Below, piece after piece: positions 11,833-21,306 of a stretch of 64,000 nt of DNA. The position numbers and the translations under genes were made by a program. A model generated the notes under the pieces. It was not told the origin of the DNA. It did not search any database and saw only the letters and a program-made list of their open reading frames with translations. Numbering within the stretch: position 1 is the stretch's first letter; the number at the start of each line of letters is the position of its first letter. Source of the DNA: an uncultured Campylobacter sp. (GTDB taxonomy: Bacteria; Campylobacterota; Campylobacteria; Campylobacterales; Campylobacteraceae); NCBI RefSeq assembly GCF_938045625.1, contig NZ_CALIAV010000046.1, forward strand, positions 26,025-90,024, written 5' to 3'.

Positions 11833-12449
11833 CTAAGCCCTTTTTCGTAAATCATAAGAAGTATCGGCGTAAGAAGCGCGTGAGTTTTGGTATTTAGCTC
11901 GGCTAGGCGCACAGCTTTGAAAAAATACTCAAGCTCTTCGGCGCTAAATTTGACCCCCTGCGCCGTAGCCTCGAGAGCTATGGCGGCGATTAGCTCTTTT
12001 AGGTTGTTTTTGCCAAGCTTCTCGGAGCGCTCAAGAGCCGATTTTTCATCGATAAAGGCGCAAATTTCTTTTAGCTCAAGACGTTTGTAATCTAGTCCCG
12101 TTTTTTCTCGCTGCTTTTTTTCGAGCCTATTTTCGGTAACCAGGCGCGAGCGAACGGTCGGCAGGAGCATATTTTTCGACTCGCAGGCTATGATAAAAAA
12201 GATATTTTTAGGCGGCTCTTCGATGATTTTTAGTAGAGAGTTTTGAGCCTCGACGCGGAAATTTTTAGCGCCTAAAACCAGTAGTTTCGGCTCGCTCTCG
12301 GCGATATATGCCTCGGCGGCGACCTCTTTTGCGTTTTCTAGCAAAAAGTCCTCGGCGAAAAAAAATCTAACCGAATTTACGCCGTAAAGCCCTAAAATTT
12401 CCTCTTTTAAGGCTTCAAAATCGCTCGTGATTACGATTTTGCTTCGCAT
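11829..12449 (-). CDS. holB: DNA polymerase III delta-prime subunit, short form
   Basis: A 206-residue clamp-loader subunit. The conserved part is LVLGAKNFRVEAQNSLLKII then EEPPKNIFFIIAC and LLPTVRSRL, the AAA+ delta-prime signature lacking a functional Walker A. It is much shorter than E. coli HolB (about 330), as in other epsilonproteobacteria, because most of the N-terminal nucleotide-binding lobe is reduced. It lies between hobA (3-base gap) and folP (4-base overlap), so replication initiation and clamp-loading factors are co-expressed. Confidence 0.85.
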   Translation of the reverse strand: MRSKIVITSDFEALKEEILGLYGVNSVRFFFAEDFLLENAKEVAAEAYIAESEPKLLVLGAKNFRVEAQNSLLKIIEEPPKNIFFIIACESKNMLLPTVRSRLVTENRLEKKQREKTGLDYKRLELKEICAFIDEKSALERSEKLGKNNLKELIAAIALEATAQGVKFSAEELEYFFKAVRLAELNTKTHALLTPILLMIYEKGLR

Positions 12450-12452
12450 AGA

Positions 12453-12995
12453 TTAAAGCGTTACTTTCGCAAATAAAGCGGCGTCTATGCTCTTATCAAA
12501 AAGCCTAAACAGCGACAAAAGCTTGATATCTAGCGCGCCGTCGGAGGAGCTTAGATAAAAGCTATTTTGCGCCTGCTCGTCAAAAAGCCACATATAGCTA
12601 TCATCCTTGCCTTTGGCGATCTGCGAGCTTTTTTCCGCGCTTTTGCCGACGTAGAAAAATACGTAGCCGTTTGGAAAAGCAAGGCTAAGCATATCTAAAA
12701 GTAGCGAGACCTCCTCTTTTGAGCCGATATTTTCAAAAGACGGATAAAGCGACTTTAGCGAGAAAAAAGGTAGCACGGGGCGGGCGTTTGTCGGTTTGTT
12801 TATATTTTTTAAAAAATACTCCTCAAACCAACCGCGCTCGCTATCGGTTATCATGATAAACGCGCGCCCTTCGAGTAAAAATTTAAGCTTCGAGGCGAGC
12901 AGAGGCGTCCACTCGGTGCGCCTCTCCTCCATCCAGCTCATTAGCGAACCCTCCTCGCGGATCGCCTCGAGCGTCCATTTTATAAAATCGCTCAT
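12453..12995 (-). CDS. hobA: HobA, DnaA-binding initiation factor
   Basis: A 180-residue protein of the epsilonproteobacterial HobA family, a tetramer that binds DnaA domains I-II and helps assemble it at oriC, the functional counterpart of E. coli DiaA. The family start is visible (FIKWTLEAIREEGSLMSWMEERRTEW) as is FIMITDSERGWFEEYFL. The position between lysC and holB is the one I recall for this group. It overlaps lysC by 4 bases. Confidence 0.88.
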   Translation of the reverse strand: MSDFIKWTLEAIREEGSLMSWMEERRTEWTPLLASKLKFLLEGRAFIMITDSERGWFEEYFLKNINKPTNARPVLPFFSLKSLYPSFENIGSKEEVSLLLDMLSLAFPNGYVFFYVGKSAEKSSQIAKGKDDSYMWLFDEQAQNSFYLSSSDGALDIKLLSLFRLFDKSIDAALFAKVTL

Positions 12996-14191
12996 TTATC
13001 GAGTTTATAAGCTTCGTGTAGCGCGCGAACTGCTAGCTCGCCGTATTTTTGATCGACGATCATAGAGATTTTTATCTCGCTAGTCGAGATCATTTGGATA
13101 TTTATGCCCTCATTTGCTAGCGTTTGAAAGGCTAGAGACGCTACTCCGGTGTGGCTTTTCATGCCTACGCCCACGACCGAGACCTTGACTATCTCGTCGT
13201 TGTATAAAATTTCCCTAGACGCGCTTAGTTTATCCATACACTCTTTTGCGACGTGAAGCTCGTTTTGTGGTACGGTAAAGCCGAGATTCGTCGTGCCGTC
13301 CTGGCCTACGTTTTGGATTATCATATCCACGTTTATATTTTTTTCTGCAAGCGCGGTGAAAATCTCAGCCGCGATGCCCGGCTTATCTACCACTCCTCTT
13401 AAAGTTACTCTAGCTTGGTTTTTATCTAACGCGATACCACTTACTAGCACTGCTTCCATACTCTCTTCCTTTGTTATTAGTGTTCCTTCGTTGTGATTAA
13501 AGCTGCTTCTGGTGACTAAATTTACGTTTAGCTTTTTAGCTAGCTCGACTGAGCGGTTTTGCAGCACCTTTGCGCCTAGGCTCGCAAGCTCTAGCATCTC
13601 GTCGTAGCTGATTTTATCTAGCTTTTTAGCCTTTGGCTCGATGCGAGGATCGGTGGTATAAACTCCGTCTACGTCGGTGTAAATCTCGCAAAGATCCGCA
13701 TCCAGCGCGCCTGCTATCGCAACTGCGCTAAGATCGCTACCGCCTCGCCCCAGAGTCGTTGCGTCGCCCTTTTCGTCTATACCCTGAAAGCCCGCTACGA
13801 CGACGATCTTGCCCGCCTTTAGCTCCTCTTTCATACGCTTAGTATCTATCGCCTCGATCCTAGCCTTAGTATGCACGCTATCTGTTATGATTCCCGCTAG
13901 CCTACCGCTTAGACCAACTGCGGGATAGCCTAAATTTATCAGCGCTATCGTTAAAAGCGCGCAGGTAACGCGCTCGCCGGAGCTAAGCAGCATATCCATC
14001 GCCACGCCGTCGGGAGCCTTCGTATAATGCTCGGCGTACTCTACCAGCTGATTAGTCACGCCGCTCATGGCCGAGACCACGACTACGACGTCCGCTCCGC
14101 TTTTTTTAGCCTCTATCGCTCTAGCGGCGACATTTTCTATCCGCTCAAGCGTCCCTACGCTCGTGCCGCCGTATTTTTGGACGATTAACAT
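12992..14191 (-). CDS. lysC: Aspartate kinase LysC
   Basis: Phosphorylates aspartate as the first step to lysine, diaminopimelate, threonine and methionine. It has 399 residues with the N-terminal kinase domain (QKYGGTSVG at residues 4-12, VVVVSAMSG, LGRGGSDLSAVA, CEIYTDVDGVYTTDPR) and two C-terminal ACT domains from about residue 265 that sense lysine or threonine. It overlaps rppH by one base (TAATG) and hobA by 4 bases. Confidence 0.96.
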   Translation of the reverse strand: MLIVQKYGGTSVGTLERIENVAARAIEAKKSGADVVVVVSAMSGVTNQLVEYAEHYTKAPDGVAMDMLLSSGERVTCALLTIALINLGYPAVGLSGRLAGIITDSVHTKARIEAIDTKRMKEELKAGKIVVVAGFQGIDEKGDATTLGRGGSDLSAVAIAGALDADLCEIYTDVDGVYTTDPRIEPKAKKLDKISYDEMLELASLGAKVLQNRSVELAKKLNVNLVTRSSFNHNEGTLITKEESMEAVLVSGIALDKNQARVTLRGVVDKPGIAAEIFTALAEKNINVDMIIQNVGQDGTTNLGFTVPQNELHVAKECMDKLSASREILYNDEIVKVSVVGVGMKSHTGVASLAFQTLANEGINIQMISTSEIKISMIVDQKYGELAVRALHEAYKLDK

Positions 14192-14658
14192 TAGATAAAT
14201 CCTTTCTCTTTAAAGTAGCCGATAACCTTGCTATAAATCGGCTTTTTGAAGTGGTTTACATCGCCTAAAACCTCGCTTGAGTTTATAAATTTATACTCGT
14301 TAAATTCGGGTTTTTTGGTATTTATATTTATCTTCGCGCTAGGGCGCAGCCGCACTAGAAAATACTTTTGAGTCTGTCCGTCAAAGTTGTAAAATTTCCT
14401 ACTCGTCGTACCCTCGGGGAAGTCGTAGCTAAGCCACTGCGGATACTCGCTAAGCACGTCCACGTCGTCCGTGCCTATCTCCTCTTTGAGCTCCCTTTTT
14501 AGCGCCTCACGTGGCGTCTCGCCCTCGTCTATGCCGCCCTGCGGGAACTGCCAGATACCCGTCATATCGCACCTTTGCGCGATAAATATCCTGCAATCAA
14601 ACGGATAAGAGGGCGCAAGTATGACCGCAGCGACGTTTGGTCTATATTTTTTTTCCAT
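14191..14658 (-). CDS. rppH: RNA pyrophosphohydrolase RppH (NudH/InvA)
   Basis: A 155-residue Nudix hydrolase that removes pyrophosphate from 5'-triphosphate RNA and so starts decay; it can also cleave dinucleoside polyphosphates. The start YRPNVAAVILAPSYP and the Nudix box (GGIDEGETPREALKRELKEE at residues about 42-61) are intact. It is the first gene of the closely overlapping minus-strand operon that runs to cmoA. The upstream gap of 217 bases holds AAATTT words, including two copies of TCAAATTTGA, but no obvious gene. Confidence 0.93.
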   Translation of the reverse strand: MEKKYRPNVAAVILAPSYPFDCRIFIAQRCDMTGIWQFPQGGIDEGETPREALKRELKEEIGTDDVDVLSEYPQWLSYDFPEGTTSRKFYNFDGQTQKYFLVRLRPSAKININTKKPEFNEYKFINSSEVLGDVNHFKKPIYSKVIGYFKEKGFI

Positions 14659-14875
14659 CTTTTTTTCCGAGAATTTTTAATTGTGGATTCTAACGAAAAA
14701 TAGTTAAGATATAGCTAAATATCGCGAGATTAGCGGAAAAATTTGACGCTTAGGCTTAAAATTTTTATTTAAATTTTTAAACTACGAATTTTACTTTTTG
14801 GGGCGCGGTAAAATTTGCGTGTTTTGCTTCATTTTCCATCAAATTTGACCGCTTGGCTCGTCAAATTTGAGCCTT

Positions 14876-15631
14876 TTATTTTAGCTCCAGTATCGCCCTC
14901 ACCTCTTCGTCGGTAAACAGGCTTGCGCTTTCGTGCTTTTTACGCTCAGACGCGACTTTTGGCTCGGCGCGCGGCGGCAAATTTTGAGCAGACTCGTTAA
15001 AATCAAATAGCGCAGCCTGTGCAGATGTGTCCGAGGCGGCCGTTTTTAGGGCTTCATTACAAGCGGATATTTTACTAGACGGTGCCGTTTGCGTAGCTCC
15101 GTCAAAAACAGGAGTTTCGCGCGGAGCGGCGGTTTGGGCGCTTTGGCTAGTTGGCCCAGTTTTGGTTATTTCGCTTAAAGCGCTGGTTTGCAAAATAGCT
15201 TTTTCTTGCCGGCTGCCGTCTCGATACGGCGTAGCGTCCTGCATTTCTTGCAAATTTTGCTCCCATACGGAAGCCGTTTTCTCGATATCAGCCACTAAAT
15301 TTTGTTCAAATTTAGCGTCGCTGCTAGCTTGCGCGCCGTCAAATTTTACGTTTTCATCAAATTTGACCGCCGCACTCTCGCCGCTCTCGTTAAATTTCTC
15401 GTCCTGCAAAAACAAAGTTCCGTCAGGTAAAAGCTCGTTCTGCTCGTATTGGCGTGCAAAAAGCTCGCTTACGTTGATAGCCTCCGCGTTGTCCGCGTCT
15501 TTGCTCGGTTTCTCCTTGACGCTTTGGCCGAGCTCCTCGATACCCGTTATACGAAGGCTCGGCATCACAGCCTTAAAGCTTTGCAAAATCGGCAAAAAAG
15601 AGCCGTCGAATCCATCTAAAATCACTCGCAT
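14876..15631 (-). CDS. Hypothetical protein, low-complexity, with conserved ends
   Basis: A 251-residue protein of unknown function. The first 35 residues (MRVILDGFDGSFLPILQSFK) and the last 25 (SASLFTDEEVRAILELK) look like folded, conserved sequence. The middle is rich in Ala, Ser, Glu and Lys and carries KFDEN, KFDGA and KFEQN repeats coded by AAATTT-rich DNA. No signal peptide or membrane segment, so probably cytoplasmic. It is 40 bases after the PepSY gene on the same strand and may be co-transcribed with the iron locus. Confidence 0.6.
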   Translation of the reverse strand: MRVILDGFDGSFLPILQSFKAVMPSLRITGIEELGQSVKEKPSKDADNAEAINVSELFARQYEQNELLPDGTLFLQDEKFNESGESAAVKFDENVKFDGAQASSDAKFEQNLVADIEKTASVWEQNLQEMQDATPYRDGSRQEKAILQTSALSEITKTGPTSQSAQTAAPRETPVFDGATQTAPSSKISACNEALKTAASDTSAQAALFDFNESAQNLPPRAEPKVASERKKHESASLFTDEEVRAILELK

Positions 15632-15671
15632 ATTTAGCCTTTTTCAGTTTTTTCGAGCGATTTTATCAAAT

Positions 15672-16808
15672 TTATCTTTTGAGCCGTTTTAAGCTCATCC
15701 AAAAACCGCTTATAACAAAAAACAGAACCGATGCCGAAGCTAAACAAAATATAAATTTACCAACCTCGCCCAAAAAATATCCCGAATGCAAGCTTAAAAC
15801 CGCCTTGTGAATCGCAAAAGGCCTGGGCATCGAGCTTTTAGCATCGTCAAACCTAGCATGCCTGGTAATTTGCCCCTTGGTGGCGTTTATCGTCATCGTA
15901 TTTACCTTATCGTCCTCTTCCAGCCCTTTGTCAAAGTAAAATATCATAAAATTTTCGCCGTCTTCTTGCGTGATGACGTTAAAAAGCTCGTAATCACCTC
16001 TATCCCGTTTAAAAATATCTATCGCGGCCTCTAAATTGGCTATCTTAGCCTCGTCCTCCAGCGAAAATCCCCTCACCTGCGTAAAGCTCTTTTTTCTAAA
16101 AATTTCCTTTTCGCCAAGCGCGTTATTTACGAGCTTTGCCGCCCAGTCGTAAGACCAGTAAAGTCCCGTAACGCTCATAAAAGCCAAAAATAAACAAAGA
16201 TAAACGCCGGCAAATCCGTGCAGGCTGTACAAAAACGCATAGCCTTTGGCCTTGATTTTTAAAGTAAACACACGCATAAATTTAGTTTTAAAACTAGGAT
16301 AATAGATTATCAATCCAGATATAACCAAGATAACCAAAGCGATAGAGCAAACCGCAACGATATGCTTGCCTATAAGCCGTAGCGTCTCGTTTTTGCTAAG
16401 CCCAAGGCCTAAGTTAGTATGTAAATTTAACATTAGTCCGATAAATTTATCGCCGAAATTTTCACCCGTTATCTCGCCCGTGTATTGATTTACGAAGTAT
16501 GACTTAAACTCGCCTCTAGCATTCGTGCCAGATACGCCTATAGCGTGATTTGCGTCCGAGTTAATCTTGTAGTAGCTAAGCGTAAAATTTGGTTCCCTAG
16601 CTTTAAAAATATCTAAAATTTCTCTCGCGCTAAGCTCTTTTTCGCCTCGCTTGACGAAGGTTTTTTGCGAGTTTGCAAGGTCTATAATCTCGTCGTGATA
16701 GGATATGACCGCGCCGCTAAGAGCGACGATAAGCAGCGGCAAAACACAGGCTAGACTTAAAATCAAATGGACGTTAAACCAAAATTTCTTTCTCTTTAAA
16801 AACGGCAT
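15672..16808 (-). CDS. PepSY-associated membrane protein (iron-uptake linked)
   Basis: An inner-membrane protein of 378 residues in the PepSY_TM family, often linked to siderophore uptake and proposed to reduce or release iron at the membrane. It has four main helices: residues about 15-37, 135-160, 185-210 and 350-372. Long periplasmic PepSY regions lie between them (residues about 45-110 and 230-330). I chose the ATG at 16808, which has AAGGAG close upstream, over a TTG 8 codons earlier. It follows the TonB receptor by 87 bases. Confidence 0.85.
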   Translation of the reverse strand: MPFLKRKKFWFNVHLILSLACVLPLLIVALSGAVISYHDEIIDLANSQKTFVKRGEKELSAREILDIFKAREPNFTLSYYKINSDANHAIGVSGTNARGEFKSYFVNQYTGEITGENFGDKFIGLMLNLHTNLGLGLSKNETLRLIGKHIVAVCSIALVILVISGLIIYYPSFKTKFMRVFTLKIKAKGYAFLYSLHGFAGVYLCLFLAFMSVTGLYWSYDWAAKLVNNALGEKEIFRKKSFTQVRGFSLEDEAKIANLEAAIDIFKRDRGDYELFNVITQEDGENFMIFYFDKGLEEDDKVNTMTINATKGQITRHARFDDAKSSMPRPFAIHKAVLSLHSGYFLGEVGKFIFCLASASVLFFVISGFWMSLKRLKR

Positions 16809-16895
16809 CTTTCTCCTTAAATTTAAACTCAAATTTTAAAAACCGGTAGTAGGACGGCGATCACTACGCACCGCCCCGCTTAAATTCGGCTAAAT

Positions 16896-18857
16896 TTAAA
16901 AATTTACGTTAAATCCGAGCCTATATTTAATCCCGTCGGCGATCAAAATTTCATAGCGTCCGGATTTTGTCGTTACGTATTCGTTAAAGATATTATAAAC
17001 GCTAAAATTTACGCTCGCGTTTTTAGTTAGCTTGTAGCTTGCGCCCGCGTCAAATAGCGTATAATCCTTTATCTCCTCGTCACCCGGTAGGCCGTAAACG
17101 GCTCTGGTTTTACCCAGATAGTTCATCTGCGTCCAGAAATTTAGATCGGGCGTCATATCGTAGTCAAGCCCTATTTTTACGGTATGCACGGGTAGATTGT
17201 TTAAAGATTTACCCTCGTACGCACCAGATTTTTGCTTTGATCTAGTGTAAACGTAGCTTGAGTGCAGGGCTAAATTTGATAAAATCTGCCAGTCTGAGGC
17301 GAGTTCGACGCCCTTTACTTCGGCTTTGCCGATATTTACGCTCTCCCAGATGCCGCGCCTATAGGTCTTGCCGTTATGCACGCAAGGAACGCCCGGGCGC
17401 GCGACGCAAACCGGCTTCGTGCCTAGACCGTCTTTTATCCGCGTATAAAACGCCATCGCCGAGACGTTAAGGCTCTCGTCCCCGTATGCGACGCCGGCTT
17501 CGTAGTTTAGGCTGGATTCGGGTTTTAGGTCGCTTTTACCCAGCTGCGCTCCCATGCCGCCGGCAAAAGGCAGAGCAAGCCCATCGGTTCGCATCTTGAT
17601 ATCAGGCGTCGAGTAGCCTGCCGATACTCCGCCTTTTAGCGATAAATTTTCGCTTAGATGATATACGGCATAGCCGCGCGGAGATACGTGTCCGCCGTAG
17701 TCTTTGTCGTGATTATACCTTAGACCCGCAGTTAGCGTGAGCGCGTCGGTTACGTCAAAATCATCTTCGCCGTATAGCGAAAAATCATACCTTTTGACAT
17801 TTGCGGCGTCGGCGGTCGTGGCCTTTTCGTTTAGCCTTTCTCTTCTGTATTCAGCGCCTAGGCTTAGCGTGTTATTATCAAAAAAATACGTTCCCTTGGT
17901 ATTTAGCGTCGTCGTTTTTAGCGTGAGGTCTTGCTGACCGCTCTCTTTCATATTATCGTGCATTAAAAAGCTTTCAAGTAGCAGTTTATCGTATTTGCCC
18001 GTATGCGAGAGCGAGGCGGTATATCCGCTCATCTTCTCAAAAGCCACGCTCGTGTTATCGCTAGCCGTGCGATTTAGCGTCTTACCTTCGGTGCGTTCGT
18101 ATTTATTCGTCACGCGGCGTAGATCCAGTGCTATTTCATCGTTTTCGGTGGCGTTATACATGATTTTCGCACCGAAATTTATGTCCTCGTTTTTGCGGTT
18201 CGTAAAGGCTCGCTCATCTTCAAATTTATGAAAATACCGTCCATAAAGCGCGATACCTAGTACGTCCGGAATCACCGCACCGTTTGTGTAAAAACCGGTC
18301 TGATAGTCATCATTTATCCCACTTTTGCCCGCAAGCGTGTAGTAGCCATTTACGTTACCGCTAAATTCGTTTGAAAAGCCCTTAGTGATAATATTTATGA
18401 CGCCTCCCATCGCATCTGAGCCGTATAGTGAGCTCATCGGCCCTCGCACGATTTCGATACGCTCGATCGTGTTTGCGGGCGGGAGAAAATTTTGAGCGCT
18501 ACCAACCGCGCGAAGCCCTCTATACGCGCTATCGCTGGTCGCAGGACGACCGTCTATTAAAATTTTAGTGTATTTTTGACCAAGGCCTCTCATCGTGATA
18601 CCGCGTCTGCCAGCAGCTCCCAGCGTCGCGCCGAAAACGCCCGGAGCGTCTTTTACAACACTTTCTATATCTTGATGGTTGCGCCTGGCTATCTCTTTTT
18701 GCGAGATTACCGACACCGATGCAGGCGCGTCTTTGATATTTTGCTCAAAACCCGTCGCGCTAGTTACGGTAACTTCATTTAGTTTCACTTCGTCGGCCGA
18801 CTGCGCGCAAGATAGTGCCAAACAAGCTAGCATAGAAATTTTAGGCATACTTTTCAT
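16896..18857 (-). CDS. TonB-dependent outer-membrane receptor (siderophore type)
   Basis: A 653-residue outer-membrane gated channel. A signal peptide (MLACLALSCAQSA) precedes a TonB-box-like VKLNEVTVTS, the plug domain (PASVSVISQKEIARR, MRGLGQKYTKILIDGRPA, RIEIVRGPMSSLYGSDAMGG) and a 22-strand barrel ending in ...IKYRLGFNVNF with the terminal Phe. Plug and barrel features resemble ferric-enterobactin or colicin-I receptors (FepA/CirA/CfrA). A strong Fur box upstream supports iron control. Exact ligand unknown. Confidence 0.93.
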   Translation of the reverse strand: MKSMPKISMLACLALSCAQSADEVKLNEVTVTSATGFEQNIKDAPASVSVISQKEIARRNHQDIESVVKDAPGVFGATLGAAGRRGITMRGLGQKYTKILIDGRPATSDSAYRGLRAVGSAQNFLPPANTIERIEIVRGPMSSLYGSDAMGGVINIITKGFSNEFSGNVNGYYTLAGKSGINDDYQTGFYTNGAVIPDVLGIALYGRYFHKFEDERAFTNRKNEDINFGAKIMYNATENDEIALDLRRVTNKYERTEGKTLNRTASDNTSVAFEKMSGYTASLSHTGKYDKLLLESFLMHDNMKESGQQDLTLKTTTLNTKGTYFFDNNTLSLGAEYRRERLNEKATTADAANVKRYDFSLYGEDDFDVTDALTLTAGLRYNHDKDYGGHVSPRGYAVYHLSENLSLKGGVSAGYSTPDIKMRTDGLALPFAGGMGAQLGKSDLKPESSLNYEAGVAYGDESLNVSAMAFYTRIKDGLGTKPVCVARPGVPCVHNGKTYRRGIWESVNIGKAEVKGVELASDWQILSNLALHSSYVYTRSKQKSGAYEGKSLNNLPVHTVKIGLDYDMTPDLNFWTQMNYLGKTRAVYGLPGDEEIKDYTLFDAGASYKLTKNASVNFSVYNIFNEYVTTKSGRYEILIADGIKYRLGFNVNF

Positions 18858-18901
18858 CTTTAAACTCCTTATTTAAATTTAAACCCTATTTTACTATAAT
18901 C

Positions 18902-18916
18902 AGATAATTATTATCA
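18902..18916. promoter_or_regulatory. Fur box between the TonB receptor and the AraC regulator
   Basis: AGATAAT-T-ATTATCA matches the 7-1-7 Fur consensus TGATAATnATTATCA at 14 of 15 positions. It lies in the 114-base divergent gap and directly abuts a TATAAT (18895-18900) reading toward the AraC gene. It could repress both directions when iron is sufficient. Confidence 0.8.
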
Positions 18917-18971
18917 ATACTCCGATAAACGGTAGAGGGATTTTTTATCAACGCTAAAAGGATAAAAACAA

Positions 18972-19922
18972 ATGAAGGTCGAGTTTAAAGATATTTTACG
19001 CGCAAATGAGCAAGAATTCGCGCAAAATTCGGTGCGCTACGGACAAAGCGCATGGCAAGAGCAAGATAGAAAATGCAAAGTCGAGTTTTTTAAAGGCGCA
19101 AGTGGCGCAAGCTACTGCAGAAGCGAAATAATCTGCAACAAAAGCGTAAAAAGACGGCTTGAAAGGAGCACTGGCTACTGCTTTTTGCTCTTTAACGACG
19201 CAAGAGGGGATGCCGGGCTTAAAGCGGGTAAAAAAACTTTTTGCCTAAAGGCTGGAGAGTTTTGGATGGGACGCGTGGATAGCGGATTTGAGGGTATTTG
19301 CGAGTATCAGAGCAATAACTATACGGGACGATGTATCGTACTAAAAAACGAACTAGCCCGCGAGCTAGCGGCATTTAAAAATCTAGGCGAAGAAAACGAA
19401 ATCTGCATCCAAACGGCTAAGATAAATTTAGCCCAAAGCCTGATTTTGCGGGAGCTTTTAGCCGCGAGTGAGTTTGAGGGCAAGATGCGCGAAATCTTTA
19501 TGGAAGCTAAAATTTTAGAGCTAATCTACAAAAGCTTAGGCGCGCCTAAAACGCCCGAAGCCGATGAAAAAAAGCGCGATTTTAGCGACGAATACGTAAA
19601 AATTTTAAATAAAGCAAGGCAAATTTTACTAAGCGACATCCAAAATCCGCCCAGCATAAAAGAGCTAGCCAGAGCGTGCGCGACGAATGAATTTAAGCTA
19701 AAAACGGGCTTTAAAAGCTACTTTGGCGATACGATCTACGGGCTGCTAGCGACCGAGCGACTAAACGCGGCAAAAAAACTTTTAGAGCGCGGAGACGTCT
19801 GCGTAAGCGAAGCCGCAAAAATCGTCGGATACGCCAGCACTCCGCACTTTGCAAAGATTTTTAGAGAAAAATTCGGCGTTTTGCCGACGCAAATTTTAAA
19901 ACAAAAGAAATTTTATACGTAA
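18972..19922 (+). CDS. AraC-family transcriptional regulator
   Basis: A 316-residue regulator with an N-terminal sensing region and two C-terminal helix-turn-helix motifs (residues about 215-312: PPSIKELARACATNEFKLKT, then VCVSEAAKIVGYASTPHFAK, IFREKFGVLPTQ). The layout resembles PchR-like regulators that respond to a siderophore. It is divergent from the TonB receptor and shares the Fur-box promoter region, so it probably activates the receptor when the cognate iron chelate is present. That role is inferred. Confidence 0.88.
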   Translation: MKVEFKDILRANEQEFAQNSVRYGQSAWQEQDRKCKVEFFKGASGASYCRSEIICNKSVKRRLERSTGYCFLLFNDARGDAGLKAGKKTFCLKAGEFWMGRVDSGFEGICEYQSNNYTGRCIVLKNELARELAAFKNLGEENEICIQTAKINLAQSLILRELLAASEFEGKMREIFMEAKILELIYKSLGAPKTPEADEKKRDFSDEYVKILNKARQILLSDIQNPPSIKELARACATNEFKLKTGFKSYFGDTIYGLLATERLNAAKKLLERGDVCVSEAAKIVGYASTPHFAKIFREKFGVLPTQILKQKKFYT

Positions 19923-19957
19923 ATTTAACGCTTGCAAAGCTTTGCGGGCGTTAAATT
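19922..19957 (+). terminator. Stem-loop after the AraC gene
   Basis: 10-bp stem AATTTAACGC / GCGTTAAATT with a self-complementary GCAAAGCTTTGC inside, starting at the stop codon. Followed by AAAATCAAATTTAAA rather than a clean T-run. Confidence 0.55.
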
Positions 19958-20161
19958 AAAATCAAATTTAAACGCATCGGCGCGACTTTTTAAATTTAAC
20001 GGGCAGTAAAAACGGCGGTAAATTTTAAAATTTAAAAGCGTCAAATATCTTATCAGGGTCGGTTTTGCGCCTAAATCCGGCCTAAATTTACCATAAACCG
20101 GCACGCAAGCTTGCACAAAAGCAAAATATCAAACGCCGCGCGATAAATCCGTAAAATCTGC

Positions 20162-20167
20162 TAAAAT
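20162..20167 (+). promoter_or_regulatory. Candidate -10 box of hemW
   Basis: TGCTAAAAT, an extended -10 form, 21 bases before the hemW ATG. Confidence 0.5.
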
Positions 20168-20188
20168 ACAGCAAAAACAAAGGTCAAA

Positions 20189-21241
20189 ATGCTTCTTTAC
20201 GTCCATATCCCTTTTTGCGAGAGCAAATGCCCATACTGCGCCTTTGGCTCGGTGGTGGGCAAACGAAATTTAACGAGCGCGTATTTTGACGCGATGATTG
20301 CTGATTTTAGGGAGCAAATTTTAAAATTTGACATAAAAAAGGGCGAGATCGAGACGGTTTTTATCGGCGGAGGGACGCCAAGCGCCGTGGACGGTGGCTA
20401 CTACGAGCGGCTATTTGAGGCAGTCGCGTCATACCTAGCGGCAAACGCCGAGATCACGACGGAGGCAAATCCAAACTCCGCAAGCAAAAAGTGGCTATCG
20501 CAGATGAAATCATACGGCGTAAACCGCGTAAGCTTCGGCGCTCAGAGCTTTTTTGAAGATAAGCTTAAATTTCTCGGGCGCATCCACGACGCGAGGCAGA
20601 TCTACGAGGCTGTAGCAAACGCCAAAACGGCAGGGCTAGAAAATATCAACGTAGATCTCATCTACGGCACGAAGCTAGACACCAAAAAACGCCTCGAGCA
20701 AGAAGCGCAAAATGTCCGAAATCTAGGCGTTTCGCACGTTTCGGCGTATTCGCTAACGCTTGAGGAAAATACGCCCTTTGCCGGCAAAATAAACTACGCA
20801 AAAGATAGCCCGAGGCTGGCGAAATTTATGATAGATCGCATCGAGGAGGCCGGGCTAAAACAATACGAAATCTCAAATTTCGGTCAAATTTGCAAGCATA
20901 ATCTTGGCTACTGGCAGGGCAAAAACTACCTTGCCATCGGTGCTTACGCAGTCGGATTTTGGCTGGATCATCGTTTTTATAACGCTTCAAATTTAAACGC
21001 CTACGTAAAAAATCCGCACGCAAAAAAAATCGAAAATTTAAGCGCGAACGAGCTAAATTTAGAGCGGATATTTTTAGGCGCTAGAAGCATCGTCGGTATC
21101 TGGCAAAACAGCCTAAACGCCAAGCAAGAGCAAAGAGCGCAACTGCTAAAAAATAGCGGGAAATTAAAATTTAAAAACGGGCGATATTACGCCAAAAATT
21201 TCCTCACCGCGGATGAAATTTCTTTATTTATCGCGGGCTGA
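20189..21241 (+). CDS. hemW: HemW-like radical SAM heme chaperone
   Basis: A 350-residue radical SAM protein of the HemN/HemW group. The cluster motif is CESKCPYC at residues about 10-17, and VFIGGGTPS and EITTEANP follow. The motif lacks the extra cysteine of true oxygen-independent coproporphyrinogen oxidase (CxxxCxxCxC) and the protein is about 100 residues shorter than HemN. This points to HemW, which inserts heme into respiratory proteins, rather than HemN. It precedes tatB by 65 bases. Confidence 0.87.
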   Translation: MLLYVHIPFCESKCPYCAFGSVVGKRNLTSAYFDAMIADFREQILKFDIKKGEIETVFIGGGTPSAVDGGYYERLFEAVASYLAANAEITTEANPNSASKKWLSQMKSYGVNRVSFGAQSFFEDKLKFLGRIHDARQIYEAVANAKTAGLENINVDLIYGTKLDTKKRLEQEAQNVRNLGVSHVSAYSLTLEENTPFAGKINYAKDSPRLAKFMIDRIEEAGLKQYEISNFGQICKHNLGYWQGKNYLAIGAYAVGFWLDHRFYNASNLNAYVKNPHAKKIENLSANELNLERIFLGARSIVGIWQNSLNAKQEQRAQLLKNSGKLKFKNGRYYAKNFLTADEISLFIAG

Positions 21242-21268
21242 TTTATGCAAATTTGAGATAAAAAACGC

Positions 21269-21274
21269 TAAAAT
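21269..21274 (+). promoter_or_regulatory. Candidate -10 box of tatBC
   Basis: CGCTAAAATGAG, with TAAAAT 33 bases before the tatB ATG. Confidence 0.45.
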
Positions 21275-21306
21275 GAGCGCTTTAAAATAAAAATTTAGGA
21301 TAAAAA

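Noticed and set aside
20189..21241. Calling this gene hemN (coproporphyrinogen oxidase)
   Set aside because: The CxxxCxxC site lacks the fourth cysteine and the protein is too short; HemW fits better.
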